From assembly GCA_905220665.1 (NCBI GenBank), contig CAJNAR010000173.1, positions 62,001 through 126,000 of the forward strand: a stretch of DNA of 64,000 nucleotides, given 5' to 3'. The position numbers were made by a program, and so were the translations under genes. This DNA is from Albugo candida (lineage: Eukaryota > Oomycota > Peronosporomycetes > Albuginales > Albuginaceae). The notes below the pieces were generated by a model, which did not search any database, was not told the DNA's origin, and saw nothing but the letters and a program-made list of their open reading frames with translations. The stretch's first letter is position 1, and every line of letters starts with the position of its first letter. Below are positions 22,433 to 32,725 of the stretch, in pieces.

Positions 22433-23539
22433 CTATTGAAGGTGTGCAGAGTAATAGGTCTTGTACCATTCCCACGTCTTTTGTAAGCCCAGTTCAAGAG
22501 AAGTCATCGGCTCGTAACCGAGCATACTTTTCGCTTTTGTGATATTAGCACATGTTCGAGGCACATCGCCTGGTTGATTTGACACGACATCGATTTTTGC
22601 TTTTTTGCCAACAAGCTTTTCAATGATTTCAATAAATTGACGCAGGAGAATTGGATTGCCATTGCCGAGATTGAATATCCCATAACCAGTTGCTTTGTCA
22701 AGACTCAAGAGGATGCCGTCAACTATGTCGTCGATGAATGTATAGTCCCGGGAGGAACTTCCATCGCCAAACTGCTTGATCTGTTCACCTCGTGCGATAC
22801 AATCCATGAATTTGAACGGTGCCATATCTGGCCGACCACGAGGCCCGTACACCGTGAAAAATCGCAAGCCTATACAATTCATTTGGTACAAACTATGATA
22901 AGTGTAAGCCAATAACTCGCAGCTTTTCTTCGTGGCTGCATATGGACTTATAGGGTGATCGACTGAATCCGTTTCACTGAACGATGTCTTCTCGCTCCCA
23001 CCGTAAACGGAACTCGACGAAGCGTAAATAAATTTCTGTACGCGGAATCGACGACAAGCCTCAAGTAAAACTGTTGTTGCGGTTATGTTGGCTCGAATAT
23101 AAAGTAGAGGATTCTCAATGCTGGGCCGAACACCTGCGCGAGCAGCTAAATGAATAACGCTATCAGGCTTCGTTTCGGTCATAATGCGCTGAATCAAATC
23201 TTCATCGCAGACGTCCCCGATGTAGACCGTCACTCGTTCTTTATCAAAACTTTTCACGAGGTCATCGAGATTTGATTGTTTCAATGCTACATCGTAGTAG
23301 TCGTTCAGTTCATCAATTATGATGACATCATCCCCACGCAGCAACAGAGCTTTGCAGGTGTGATACCCAATGAATCCTGCACCACCTGTCACGAGAAATC
23401 GTTTTTTTCTCTCTATTTCCGAAGATATCGATACGGCTTCACTGAGAGATTTTGATGAAATTAAGCTTGAGTCGATGTGCGATGCAATTACATCGACGTC
23501 CGAAGTCACTGGTTCTGAGACACTAATTGATGGTAACAT
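22433..23539 (-). CDS. UDP-glucuronate 4-epimerase (extended SDR)
   Basis: Intronless, 368 aa. It interconverts UDP-glucuronate and UDP-galacturonate and feeds cell-surface polysaccharide synthesis. The Rossmann NAD-binding motif 'VTGGAGFIGYHT' lies at about residues 49-60. 'VIHLAARAGVRPSIENP' is the block typical of UDP-glucuronate epimerases. 'ASSSSVYGG' holds the catalytic Ser region and 'YAATKKSCE' is the Y-x-x-x-K catalytic pair. 'GLRFFTVYGPRGRPDMA' is also diagnostic of this subgroup. About 45 extra Ser-rich residues precede the catalytic domain, with no membrane segment, so the enzyme may be cytosolic, unlike plant type-II membrane forms. Closely related epimerases with other substrates cannot be excluded. 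Confidence 0.88.
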   Translation of the reverse strand: MLPSISVSEPVTSDVDVIASHIDSSLISSKSLSEAVSISSEIERKKRFLVTGGAGFIGYHTCKALLLRGDDVIIIDELNDYYDVALKQSNLDDLVKSFDKERVTVYIGDVCDEDLIQRIMTETKPDSVIHLAARAGVRPSIENPLLYIRANITATTVLLEACRRFRVQKFIYASSSSVYGGSEKTSFSETDSVDHPISPYAATKKSCELLAYTYHSLYQMNCIGLRFFTVYGPRGRPDMAPFKFMDCIARGEQIKQFGDGSSSRDYTFIDDIVDGILLSLDKATGYGIFNLGNGNPILLRQFIEIIEKLVGKKAKIDVVSNQPGDVPRTCANITKAKSMLGYEPMTSLELGLQKTWEWYKTYYSAHLQ

Positions 23540-24123
23540 TGTGTGCGGCGTTTAAACTGCTGAAAAAATAGTGAGTCTTTTGTCAGAGATTTTGCACGTA
23601 GCGTTCCAGGTATAGAAACATTGCCATTGCATCATAAGATTAGAAGCCGATGATTAGAGTAGACGCCCTATAAAGCCCGTCTAATTGTGTTACGAACTGC
23701 CCCTGTGTAAGAATAGATTTCCCTGCGATATCGGCTCCACGAGACATGAGACTTATTTTATCCCAGTGGATCTGAGTGTCTGTTAAATCTATGAGTCGAT
23801 TCTCAATGAAACATGCTGCTTCCTCAGAGTTTTATTAAGCCAAATAGCAGCATCGGATTATAATTTGGCATATTCACAATTGTTCTATAATTCAGTAAGG
23901 TAACATTTAGCTATGAAGGACCTCGTGCAATGTTTTCAGTTAATGTTGAAGCCTAGTCAAAATACTGATTGAGCGCTAATCTCACGTCTTTTTTGAACAC
24001 AAGGTCGACAATTCGCTTGATGCATTAGTTCCAGTGTACAGCTGAGCGCAGGTAAAATTGATTGATAGCATTATTATGACTATTACTATGGCTGCTGCTT
24101 TCAATGGCAGCAAAGGACGCTCT
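23540..24123. other. Intergenic
   Basis: This is the upstream region of the epimerase (minus) and the 3' region of the SUN gene. No further gene is seen. Confidence 0.5.
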
Positions 24124-26302
24124 CTAATCGGTTCGGATATCAGCAATTCTTGAACTTGATTTGCTGCCTTGACGTGTGTGAAGAAAGCGAAACAGATTTG
24201 GTTCGGCGATTATTTTTTGCCGAAGTGTTTTCCTCTCGATCGCAAGATCATCCCAAGAAGTTCCAAATCGCTGTTCTCGATTTACAAAGCGAGGTCCACG
24301 ACCGTCGAATAAAACATCTCGCAAAGCGTCAAATGAGGCATCGTCATACTCCAGATCTTCGGTATCGTAGTCACTCCGATTTAATAGTCGAAGGAGGTCT
24401 CGCAGATCGGCTCGTCGTTTGCATTTTTTCAAACACCGAAATAGAATCCGCAAGAGGAAGAAGCCAATCACGAAAACAGAGAGAACAATGGCACACACAA
24501 TGCCGGCTTTCATGGTAGTGATGATTTCCCGCAGTAGCATCATATCATTCTACAAATCCTATTAGACAACCTGCGAGAGTAAACAGCAGTTAGATACGTA
24601 CCCAAAGAAAAGCAACATCATTTCTTAAATCATCGATAGCGAGCTGACTCTCGATCCGATTCAAATTGCTTCTATTTTCGTCTTGTTCTGTTTTCAATCT
24701 CTGAATTTCAAGGTCATTTTCATGCATTTGCGTTTGCAAGGTCTTACCATCGCACGGATTAAATCTTTGAGCTCACTGAGGTTTCTTGTAAACATTTCCT
24801 CATGTTTCTGAATGCCACAAATCGCTGAGCTGGAATCAGTTATAAGAATATAAGTAAAACCTGCAATAATCCGGACAACGCCGAGCTTTCTTGTTGAAAG
24901 TGTTCCATGCTTTTTACCAATAAAGTTTGATTTATCTCTAACATGTGTACTATACAAATGATAATTAGTTGGTGTTCTAGGCTTTACGGAGAATGCTTAC
25001 ATTTTCTGGTGATACGGATAAAGATACTCTCTAGTCGACTAAAGCCTTGTCCTTGATGCGCCGGAACCGCAGTCAGACTAGCCGAAGACTCGAATGGGGT
25101 TGTGTTGGCCTTGCGGTAAGATATAGCTGATGGAGCGATTGAACCCGAAGCTTGTCCATTTTCGTGTACAGAGTCTCTATCCATCGCGGATTCTGTTGGC
25201 GCTTCCATGTTGACATGTTTTCCGCTTTCACGAGAGTCGATCATACCATTCCAATTTCCTGATACAATAAACTCATTGGCAGCACAAGTCTCATTCCCAA
25301 AAGTAAATCTTGATTCTTTTTGTGCAGCCTCGACTTCCCTTTTTTTGTCAGAAAAGGTACACTGCCCCAACTCGATTTGCTCTTCCTTTTCATCCGTATC
25401 TCCAATAGCGTCAGTGAGGTCGTTTTCGTTCAAATGTGTGTGTGAAACCAAATTGACATCCTCTTCGATGTGTTTTTCTAATTGAGATATTACTTGAGAA
25501 AACGATTTTCCATAAATTCTGAATAAAGAGATCAATAAGACTTTTGTAAATAGGTACTCAGCGATGCATCTTACTTGATTTGACTCAATGTGCAGTAGTA
25601 TTCTGCTCCGTAATGATTCAGCAGACGAACTTTGATATAACGAACGTGTTGTTTCGAATTCAATGGAAAAACTTGTTCTCCTTGTATCTGTTGTGCTGTG
25701 AAATTCCCCAGTACATACCACGTATCTGTAGGGTAATTGAGGCTTCCAAGGATCAAGAAATCTTTTACCGGTGAAGAAAATTGCTCAAAATTGGCAATTG
25801 TGATTGCCTCTGCATGGACATCTTCTGATAAACTAATAAGCACCCATCTTGCGGATTTTTCGCACGGAAAAAGCATGTATCGATCTTTGTCAGGCACAAG
25901 TAAGTTTGTAGGATTCTTGACTTCGCTTGCTGCATCCAAAATTGTAGCTCCTGCATCCAGAGATGCGTAATTCTGACGCTTACTTCCGGTATCTTGGTCA
26001 TATATCTCAGAACCGATATTATCCTGTGCACTTTTCGTATCGCTAGCTTCCAAAACCTCATCTTCGTCCATTTCTATCGCCTTAAAGCCTCCCTCAGAGA
26101 TATCGTTAGCGCCAGAAGGCTCGCTATCGTCATGGATTCTATCGATTTGTGTGTCATCTCGGACTTTGCTAGCATCTAAATGACCCTCAGCGTCAGATTG
26201 TGCTACACGCTCTGGCTCTGTGTCGGGAGTCAAGATTGCGTTCACATTGCGCATGCACAGAGACAGACTAAGGCAGACCCACAAAACCCAGCTTTTATTC
26301 AT
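24124..26302 (-). CDS. SUN-domain membrane protein (SUCO/Slp1 type)
   Basis: Six phase-consistent exons: 26302-25575, 25518-25001, 24949-24877, 24829-24748, 24700-24602 and 24549-24124, with introns of 47-56 nt. They encode 641 aa. Residues 1-22 are a signal peptide (MNKSWVLWVCLSLSLCMRNV). An acidic linker is followed by a SUN domain at about 130-250 ('YMLFPCEKSARWVLI', 'ITIANFEQFSSPVKDF', 'HVRYIKVRLLNHYGAEYYC'), which continues across the first splice. A coiled coil includes 'LEINQTLLVKSMEHFQQE' and 'KTEQDENRSNLNRIESQL'. A single transmembrane helix ('TMKAGIVCAIVLSVFVIGFF') is followed by a basic and acidic cytosolic tail. This mid-protein SUN and late TM layout is that of the ER/nuclear-envelope SUCO/Slp1/mid-SUN family, which protects ER membrane proteins in yeast, not that of the LINC SUN proteins. 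Confidence 0.85.
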
Positions 26303-26646
26303 TTACTATCGAATATTACATACTTGAGTGAGCACGGTAGAGTACGGTGGTATGATAATGGGAGCCTGAAAGGATTCAATCCGAGAGCTAAGCAATATTA
26401 GAGTGCCTTGTTTTCGTTCATGAATGCAGCATTATCTGACCGTAAAAGTTAATGGCTTCATGAATATGCCGTATCCATACTACGAATGCAATCTAACTGT
26501 TCTTTTAGTCAGTCAAATGGGTACCTAACTCGACGAACAGACCTCTAAACTGACAAATATATGTGTCACAATCGCGATGCACTCCCGAAGCCGACTGTAA
26601 ATCGAGTCATTTTGTAACAATTAAAAGTAGAGACATCCTCCACCCA
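26303..26646. promoter_or_regulatory. Divergent intergenic region between SUN and PH-protein genes
   Basis: 344 bp between two start codons pointing away from each other. It must hold both promoters. No specific motif is supported. Confidence 0.35.
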
Positions 26647-28581
26647 ATGTCTGATCTCGTTTTAGTGGCATTAGGCATTGAACATGTCTGCTCTAATTGC
26701 AGGAAGAAAACGGTTGCTTTGCATGTAGGAGTACTACTCTGCATTCTAATTTTCATCAAGTCAGTCCATGAAAGGCTTTCCAAATTCCTAGTGACCAATC
26801 AAGACAAAGAGAAAAATTCAATCGTTCGATGTTTTGACGACTTCATAGCCAAGCGTAAGAAGCGAGTAAGAAGACAACACTCCATGCGAACCCAATTCGA
26901 GAATCTTGCATCAAATCAGTGCGTACCGTTTCCGCCTATCGAAGGTGAAAGGATCGGTCTGGCCGCTACATCGTCTGGTTCTATCATCAGTTTGCAGGCG
27001 AAATGGCCGAAAAACATATTAATGGAAGGGATGATAAAGACGAGAAAGTCTTCAGTATCCGTCATGCATGAGCGATATTGTGTGGCGTTTGTAGAAGCGG
27101 ATTCTGGTGGCAGTTTGATGGTCATACTGCGATCATTCAAGTCACAACAAGTCTTTTATCAGTCGAGAAATAGTAGACACTCAAAAGCAGAGCGTAGAAA
27201 GCATCGCTTCTATCAGAATCCCTCGTCAATTTCCCGGGAAGAGCTCAATGGCTTACCGTTAAGTGTTCGAGACGCGTCTATCAGTGAGTATCAATTGACA
27301 TGGATGAAAGACTGGGACGGAAAAGGTAAATTTCATCATTATACGTATGGTTTTCAGATGGAATCAATGGATGGAAAAGTATTTCAATGTGTTGCTCAGT
27401 CAAGATCAGAAAAGAGAAGATGGCTGAGGATTGTGGATGTATTGCGGCAATTGAAGGTCGCAAATAGCAAAGACCCTTACTTTTTTCCAAAAAGCACGCG
27501 AGTTCGAGGAACATTGCGATCCAAAGAAGAGGTAAAAAATGATCAGATAACGCATCATTTGAGCTATGAACGGGATCGAAAGAGTTCTGAGGCGAGTTTA
27601 TGCAACGACGATGACGATGATTTACAGTCAACTGTATCGGAATGTGCTTCGTCTCCACGAACCGAATCTGATAATATTGAAGAATACAAAGAAGATGAAA
27701 GGAAATTGGATCACTTGACTCGAATAAGTGGACTGATCGATTTATCACAAAGGCAAGAAAGCAGTATTTTGCTGGACACCGAACTGCTTCTGGAAGCTGT
27801 TCAAGAAAATAACACAAGGGGTGAGAAACCTAATATCGACACAATCATCAACTCAAACCTTCAATCTTCCAGTGGGCAAAGTTTGAGGTCTGATGAGATT
27901 CAACATATTGGTCACGGTGCCCAAAGCCGGCAAGATTACACTTCATTTGGGTCTAGTGAGATTGATAGTGTGGATTTGGACTTGGAATTGACAACCGAAA
28001 AACTCGACTTGATTCCATCCAAATTCCAATTTGATAATCAGGAATTGTCACGAAAGTTTGACCCATCACTTCAAGTCTTGCAATTCCAATTCGGTCGATT
28101 AGGTGATGGAGAGCGTCGGTTGGAGCGCACGAATTGGCTGAACGAATATGTGTACCGAAAAGCAAAGTCATTCAACGGATATGACAATTTGGATCTGATC
28201 TTCCAGCTCCATGATGCAAAACAGCAAGTTGCATCAGTCCAAGAAGCTACCAGCGATCGACTCAGCGTGAGAGACAGTAAACGGAGATTTTCAAGCACAT
28301 CCGATTTTGAGATTTCTGATTCTGATACATCGATTTCACGTAAACAATCACATGCAAGAAGCTCCTCTGCGATCGCTTTGGACCCTTTTTATAAGAGCAC
28401 TCAATTGATGGCTTCCACGCTAAGCAAGCAACGTCTTGGCTACGTCGGTGGAATGACATGCCAGCCCACTTTGATTCCAGCAATGTGTTTCTTACATATA
28501 GCTGCGCAATCAAGAGATCAAATGCATAGAATGATTACAAATGTGAATTCAGAGGATAGAACCGCTGAAGAAGAGAATTGA
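26647..28581 (+). CDS. Membrane-anchored PH-domain protein (possibly the N-terminal half of a PH-kinase)
   Basis: An open frame of 644 codons from ATG 26647 (MSDLVLVALG). I reject the earlier GTG used by naive ORF calling. A hydrophobic stretch 'VALHVGVLLCILIFIK' at about residues 25-40 suggests a membrane anchor or a signal. A PH-like domain follows at about 120-275: a strand-rich start 'NILMEGMIKTRKSS', a variable insert, then 'KFHHYTYGFQMESMDGKVFQCVAQSRSEKRRWLRIV', where the final Trp helix is the most conserved PH feature. The rest is acidic, Ser-rich and disordered. A GT-AG pair, 28543-28643, would splice this frame in phase to the kinase downstream, so one gene is possible. Confidence 0.6.
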   Translation: MSDLVLVALGIEHVCSNCRKKTVALHVGVLLCILIFIKSVHERLSKFLVTNQDKEKNSIVRCFDDFIAKRKKRVRRQHSMRTQFENLASNQCVPFPPIEGERIGLAATSSGSIISLQAKWPKNILMEGMIKTRKSSVSVMHERYCVAFVEADSGGSLMVILRSFKSQQVFYQSRNSRHSKAERRKHRFYQNPSSISREELNGLPLSVRDASISEYQLTWMKDWDGKGKFHHYTYGFQMESMDGKVFQCVAQSRSEKRRWLRIVDVLRQLKVANSKDPYFFPKSTRVRGTLRSKEEVKNDQITHHLSYERDRKSSEASLCNDDDDDLQSTVSECASSPRTESDNIEEYKEDERKLDHLTRISGLIDLSQRQESSILLDTELLLEAVQENNTRGEKPNIDTIINSNLQSSSGQSLRSDEIQHIGHGAQSRQDYTSFGSSEIDSVDLDLELTTEKLDLIPSKFQFDNQELSRKFDPSLQVLQFQFGRLGDGERRLERTNWLNEYVYRKAKSFNGYDNLDLIFQLHDAKQQVASVQEATSDRLSVRDSKRRFSSTSDFEISDSDTSISRKQSHARSSSAIALDPFYKSTQLMASTLSKQRLGYVGGMTCQPTLIPAMCFLHIAAQSRDQMHRMITNVNSEDRTAEEEN

Positions 28582-28685
28582 ATGCAAGCGACGGAACTTG
28601 TATATTTGTATTTCCTCGTACTTTTGGTTTATTTCCACAACAGCTATTATTAAACAGGCTAATTGACTTCAACCTGAAAGATCTA

Positions 28686-30460
28686 ATGTCTTCCTGTCAA
28701 GTACTTTTGCATTCTTATGACGCGTTCTCATGGAGTCAGTCGAAGAGGTATGCAGAAGTGAAGATTGGTGGTCACTCGCTGGATCACAAGCAAATCTTTC
28801 ACAAGAGAAAATTCAATTCGCAGAGTTCAGGCAGTAGGGAAAGTATACATTATCGTTCGTCGCGAGCGTACGCTTTTGTGCCTCCAAAACCGCTAATTTA
28901 TGCGTCTACAAAGATCGGAGGACACGAACTCGATCATGTTCCTTTCATTCACCGAGGCAAACCTTCTGGTCCTATCCTTCTGTTGACTGAACTTGCGTGT
29001 GATCAGAGCGCTGATGCTCGCAAATGCGGCATAACTTCTCAAATTGTAGAAAGCGCTTTTCCGAGCGTCAAACTTTGCTGTCACAATGGAAAATCGCATG
29101 AAATATCCTCGATGACAAGTAAAAAGCATAAATCTGGCGAAAAAAGCGCAGGAATCTCCAATCCGTCAACGATCAATCACAATGACGAAAAGGGACTCGA
29201 TCCTTTCGGAATGTTTACTTTAACAGCGTCAAGCTTTCGGATGTGCTTACTGCTCAAGCAGTGGCTTGGAGCATCTGCTGATTCAAATCGCTCTATTTCA
29301 AGTAGCAGGGAGCCTTGGCGTCGACGTATTGCAACAGCATCCAATTCGTCAAAACTTTTGCAGTTTGATTATATTCGATTGCTGGGTGACGGTCAGTCCG
29401 GGACGGTTTTTCTAATGTGTCGAAAAGATAAGAAATATGGTTCGTTTGTGGTTCTGAAAGAGAGCGACAAGCTCGCCTTGGCCGAGAATGAAATGCAGCT
29501 TCTCAACAGGATACATAGTCCCCATATTGTCCACGTATATGACTTCTTCAGAGAAGAGATCGGACACCAGACACTCGCGTACATGGAGATGGAGTACTGT
29601 GATGGAGGCGATTTGCACCAATACATTGTCAAAAATGGCGCTTTGAAACCAGAATCCTTTTTGGAAATCTTTTGCCAGATCTGCATCGGATTACGCGACA
29701 TCCATAAAGCTGGAGTCATGCACTGTGACTTGAAGCCTAGCAATATTCTCTTGACGGTACGATTGACTTTGTGAGTGTTCGAGATGTGAGAATAAATGCT
29801 TTTTTTATCAGGCGAGCAAAATTGTGAAAATCGCTGATTTCGGAGTTTCGAAACAATTGAATCAAACCGTGACGTATCATCCAGCAGGAACATTAGCATA
29901 TATGGCTCCGGAAGTGAGGCAATTTCTTTTCAACAGTGAGGTCTCATTTGATTTTCGAGCGGATATTTGGTCGCTTGGAGCCATAGGAATCGCCATGATC
30001 ACTGGTGATCTAGAGCCTCGTATTGCAATTCGTCCGGGTAGGTGTGCCTATTTCCAGTACTCCCTTACTTATTGTATTGCGTTAGTGGAGGAAATAGCCT
30101 CCTCATTAGACAAATTTGGCTTTCCAAAGAAAATCGTTCAAGTCGTGCTCCAGATGCTGGTAAAAGTGCCAAAAAATCGATTCTCGCGCTTGGATTTGGT
30201 CCGGGACATTTGTTATCGACAAGCAAAGCTCTGAAAACGTAGTGGATGGGTCCTACTTTTATGTTATTGTGATGAGTAAAAAGGCTATTTGATGGATTTC
30301 AGCAAGTGCTACTCCATTCTGGAGTCTCAGCAAAGAGAGGCTGCGCAAGACGATTCTCGCTCGAAATGCTGTGCAAATATTGGAGATAGAGGTTCCGTTT
30401 GTCCGGGATCTGAAGACTATATGCTGGGTACACCAAGAGATCTCGCGAGACATTTCTTAA
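28686..30460 (+). CDS. Ser/Thr protein kinase with duplicated KIGGH motif
   Basis: Exons 28686-29756, 29812-30037, 30086-30211 and 30303-30460 are in phase (526 aa). If the last intron is not removed, the protein stops at 30234. The kinase core shows the P-loop 'LLGDGQSGTVFL', the ATP lysine in 'FVVLKES', and the catalytic loop 'HCDLKPSNIL' (HCD instead of HRD, so not an RD kinase). It continues with 'IADFG' and 'AYMAPEV'. The intron at 29757 falls between catalytic loop and DFG. The N-terminal 280 residues are unique and contain two copies of Y-A-x-x-KIGGH-x-LDH...H-K/R at residues 22-40 and 72-90. The first ATG in frame is 28686, but the coding region may continue upstream into the PH ORF through intron 28543-28643. 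The kinase family is uncertain; NEK-like and CAMK-like are both possible. Confidence 0.75.
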
Positions 30461-30654
30461 AGCAACAAGAAAACCGATCCTTATCGTACAGCAAGTTTCA
30501 TCGGTGAAAGCAGCATTCTCCTATCTAGACTTTTCACTAATGTATCAAAGCCAGAGGATTTAAAGATCCAGCCACCGAGTTTTCGACTTTCTGTGCGATC
30601 TCAATAGAGACATTAAAACACAAGTTGTGAGTATTCTTACTTGTAGGTGCGATC

Positions 30655-31136
30655 ATGACCCAAGAATTCGCAGCAATCAGCAAAGAGATTAATGAAATCG
30701 AAGTATGCCTTACAAAAAGTGGCGCATAAAAGCTAACCTCCCACCACAGAAAGCACTTCGTGAGCAGCAACAGTCTGAAATGGCTCAGCTTATTCGCAGC
30801 ATTCAAGTGGCAGAGAAAGAAAAGCTTTTCCTAGTACGCCAAGATCGCTGCATATATCGTCTTCTTTACCTCTTCTTCACAGACATCAGCTCTTTTCCTG
30901 GAAAAAACTCGTCTCCGATCAGAGAGAATGAAGCTTGTGCGAGACGGCCAAGAGGATAGTGAGAGCGTTACGATTCCTCTTTTGGAGAAATCAATCGATC
31001 GCATTAGCGAGAAGCATACGCACATCATAAGCGAAATCAATGAATTGTTGGAGACGTTCCAGAGCGAGGTAACGTGGTGAAATCGTGCAAGTACAAGTTG
31101 AGACACGTCAATTGCTAGTTAAATGAGCTTTTCTAA
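30655..31136 (+). CDS. REX1-B-like DNA-repair protein, small multi-exon gene
   Basis: Exons 30655-30702, 30750-30833, 30883-31068 and 31119-31136 give about 111 aa in phase. 'FAAISKEINEIEKAL' followed by 'IRSIQVAEKEKLFLTSA' is the core pattern of the 'required for excision 1-B' domain (REX1BD) as I remember it. In Chlamydomonas that locus affects nucleotide excision repair. The rest is coiled coil ('SIDRISEKHTHIISEINELL'). The true start is probably further upstream: phase-consistent exons at 30551-30592 and ending at 30503 would add 'GFKDPATEFSTFCAI'. They begin almost at the kinase stop codon. With four or five exons in under 700 bp, this is the most intron-dense gene here. Confidence 0.5.
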
Positions 31137-31249
31137 TGGATGGTGTGGGTGGAACGCAACAAGCTGTTTTCGAGGAAATTGTTTGATCAATACAGTCTTT
31201 AAATTTGATTGGATTAGATCAGTCGTTAAGCGTGTGAAATCACTTACGT

Positions 31250-31939
31250 ATGGACATCGATTCTCTTCGCGTGCTTCGTCTATCAGAAAATGCAATTCTG
31301 CCTTCAAAAGGGTCGCAATTGGCTGCAGGATTTGATCTTTCCAGTGCGTGTGATATTGTGATACCTGCAAATGGAAATGGGCTCGTACAAACAGATATCG
31401 CTATCGCGATTCCTGAAGACTGTTACGCTCGCGTCGGTAGGAGAAATGATGGAATGGTTTATGAACAGATTCGCTGACTTGAGGTAGCTCCTCGCTCTGG
31501 ACTGTCTTTGCATCACAAAATTGATGTTGGCGGAGGCGTTATCGGTGCGAATATGTGCGAAGCTGCGAGTCCCTTTCCATTGATGTGTCATAACTGTAGA
31601 CGCGGATTATCGTGGCAACGTGGGAGTTATTCTGTTTAATCATTCGACAGAGAATTTCTCGGGTTGGTGTTGTGGTCGTTACTTTCTGAGATGCTTACGA
31701 TTGTATAAAGTTAAACGTGGAGATCGAATTGCACAGTTGATATTGGAGCGAATTGTGAGTGCAAACGTTGTTGAAGTCACAGAGATTGAGCAAACGGATC
31801 GGTGGGAATACACGTTTGGTGGATTAGGCTCATTCTCACTGTGTTTCGTAGTGGAAGCCGAGGGTTTGGTAGCACTGGAAAATCGAAACTGAACACGTGC
31901 GAGGCGAAGACGACAGGTACAATCAGTCATACTGTCTAA
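31250..31939 (+). CDS. dUTP diphosphatase (dUTPase)
   Basis: Five exons, 31250-31436, 31488-31544, 31600-31662, 31711-31813 and 31852-31939, give exactly 165 aa in phase. The enzyme hydrolyses dUTP to dUMP and pyrophosphate, keeping uracil out of DNA. All five trimeric dUTPase motifs are present: I 'AGFDLSSACD', II 'APRSGL', III 'GGVIDADYRGNVGV' (reconstituted across an intron), IV 'KRGDRIAQLI', and V 'SRGFGSTG' in the last exon. The active-site Tyr and Asp lie in motif III. Introns are 38-55 nt. The first intron has two equivalent splice choices that give the same protein. Its stop is 35 bp before the next ORF. Confidence 0.92.
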
Positions 31940-31973
31940 TGAATGCACTCACCGATGATTTGCAGCAAAAACG

Positions 31974-32225
31974 ATGAGTTCGTGTGTCGATGCAAAGTTT
32001 TGGAATCGTCTTGACTCGATTTTGCAAGAGGGTTTGAAAAACAGTACATTTGTTGACAGCTACGATGCGAAACTTAGAAAGAAAGTGCTCAAGTCTAGCC
32101 CCGAAGAGCTGGCAATGCTTTCGAGTTATCTTTCTAGTTTGAGGACAGATTCGCACTACGATATGATCACAATCAAGAGATGGTTAAATGCTTTTATGAT
32201 GGAAGACGAAACCGCAAAGAAATAA
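31974..32225 (+). CDS. Small hypothetical protein (83 aa)
   Basis: ATG 31974 opens 83 codons in a single exon: 'MSSCVDAKFWNRLDSILQEG' at the start, a helical middle ('KSSPEELAMLSSYLSSL') and a C-terminus rich in K and E. Composition and helix-like spacing look like a real protein. I do not recognise the family. It could also be a further 3' exon of the dUTPase transcript, because an acceptor-like TTTGCAG lies at about 31961-31967. Confidence 0.4.
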   Translation: MSSCVDAKFWNRLDSILQEGLKNSTFVDSYDAKLRKKVLKSSPEELAMLSSYLSSLRTDSHYDMITIKRWLNAFMMEDETAKK

Positions 32226-32725
32226 AATAAGATAAAAATATGATTATCGGTGCGTGACGAACGTCGACAGCACACAGAACGAGACGGGAATTCTCGAACG
32301 GAAGCACTCAGTTTTATCGTACTGTTCACCACACGCTGTGTAAAAGTGATGCGGAGGATACACAGACTTTGTAGGTCACTACGAATTCCCGCAAATTGTA
32401 TCAGTGTTTCCAATTCACACCATACAACGCCGCCTTCAAACGTAATTCTCTGACCCAGGAGTCGGCAAAGAGATCAATGCCATCCTGTACAACAACCACG
32501 CAAACATGAGATAAAGCATCGCATCGATCTCCCCTGTGAATATGTGTCATCGATCACACGTGTGCGAGGCTTTGAGTATGTATACGTGGAGGCTGGCCAC
32601 GCAGAAGGCTATCAAAGCCGTTAGACGCGAGCGAAACTCTGAAAGGTACTATCGCAGGCCTCATTTCTTACTTCACGACAACAGTCCCATTCGAAAAAGC
32701 ATTCTCTCTTCATAATAAAAGACTT
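32226..32725. other. Intergenic
   Basis: 500 bp without a supported gene, upstream of PEX6. Confidence 0.5.

Noticed and set aside
26563..26646. Extended N-terminus of the PH protein
   Set aside because: Depends on a GTG start, which is unlikely in a eukaryote; ATG 26647 is in the same frame.
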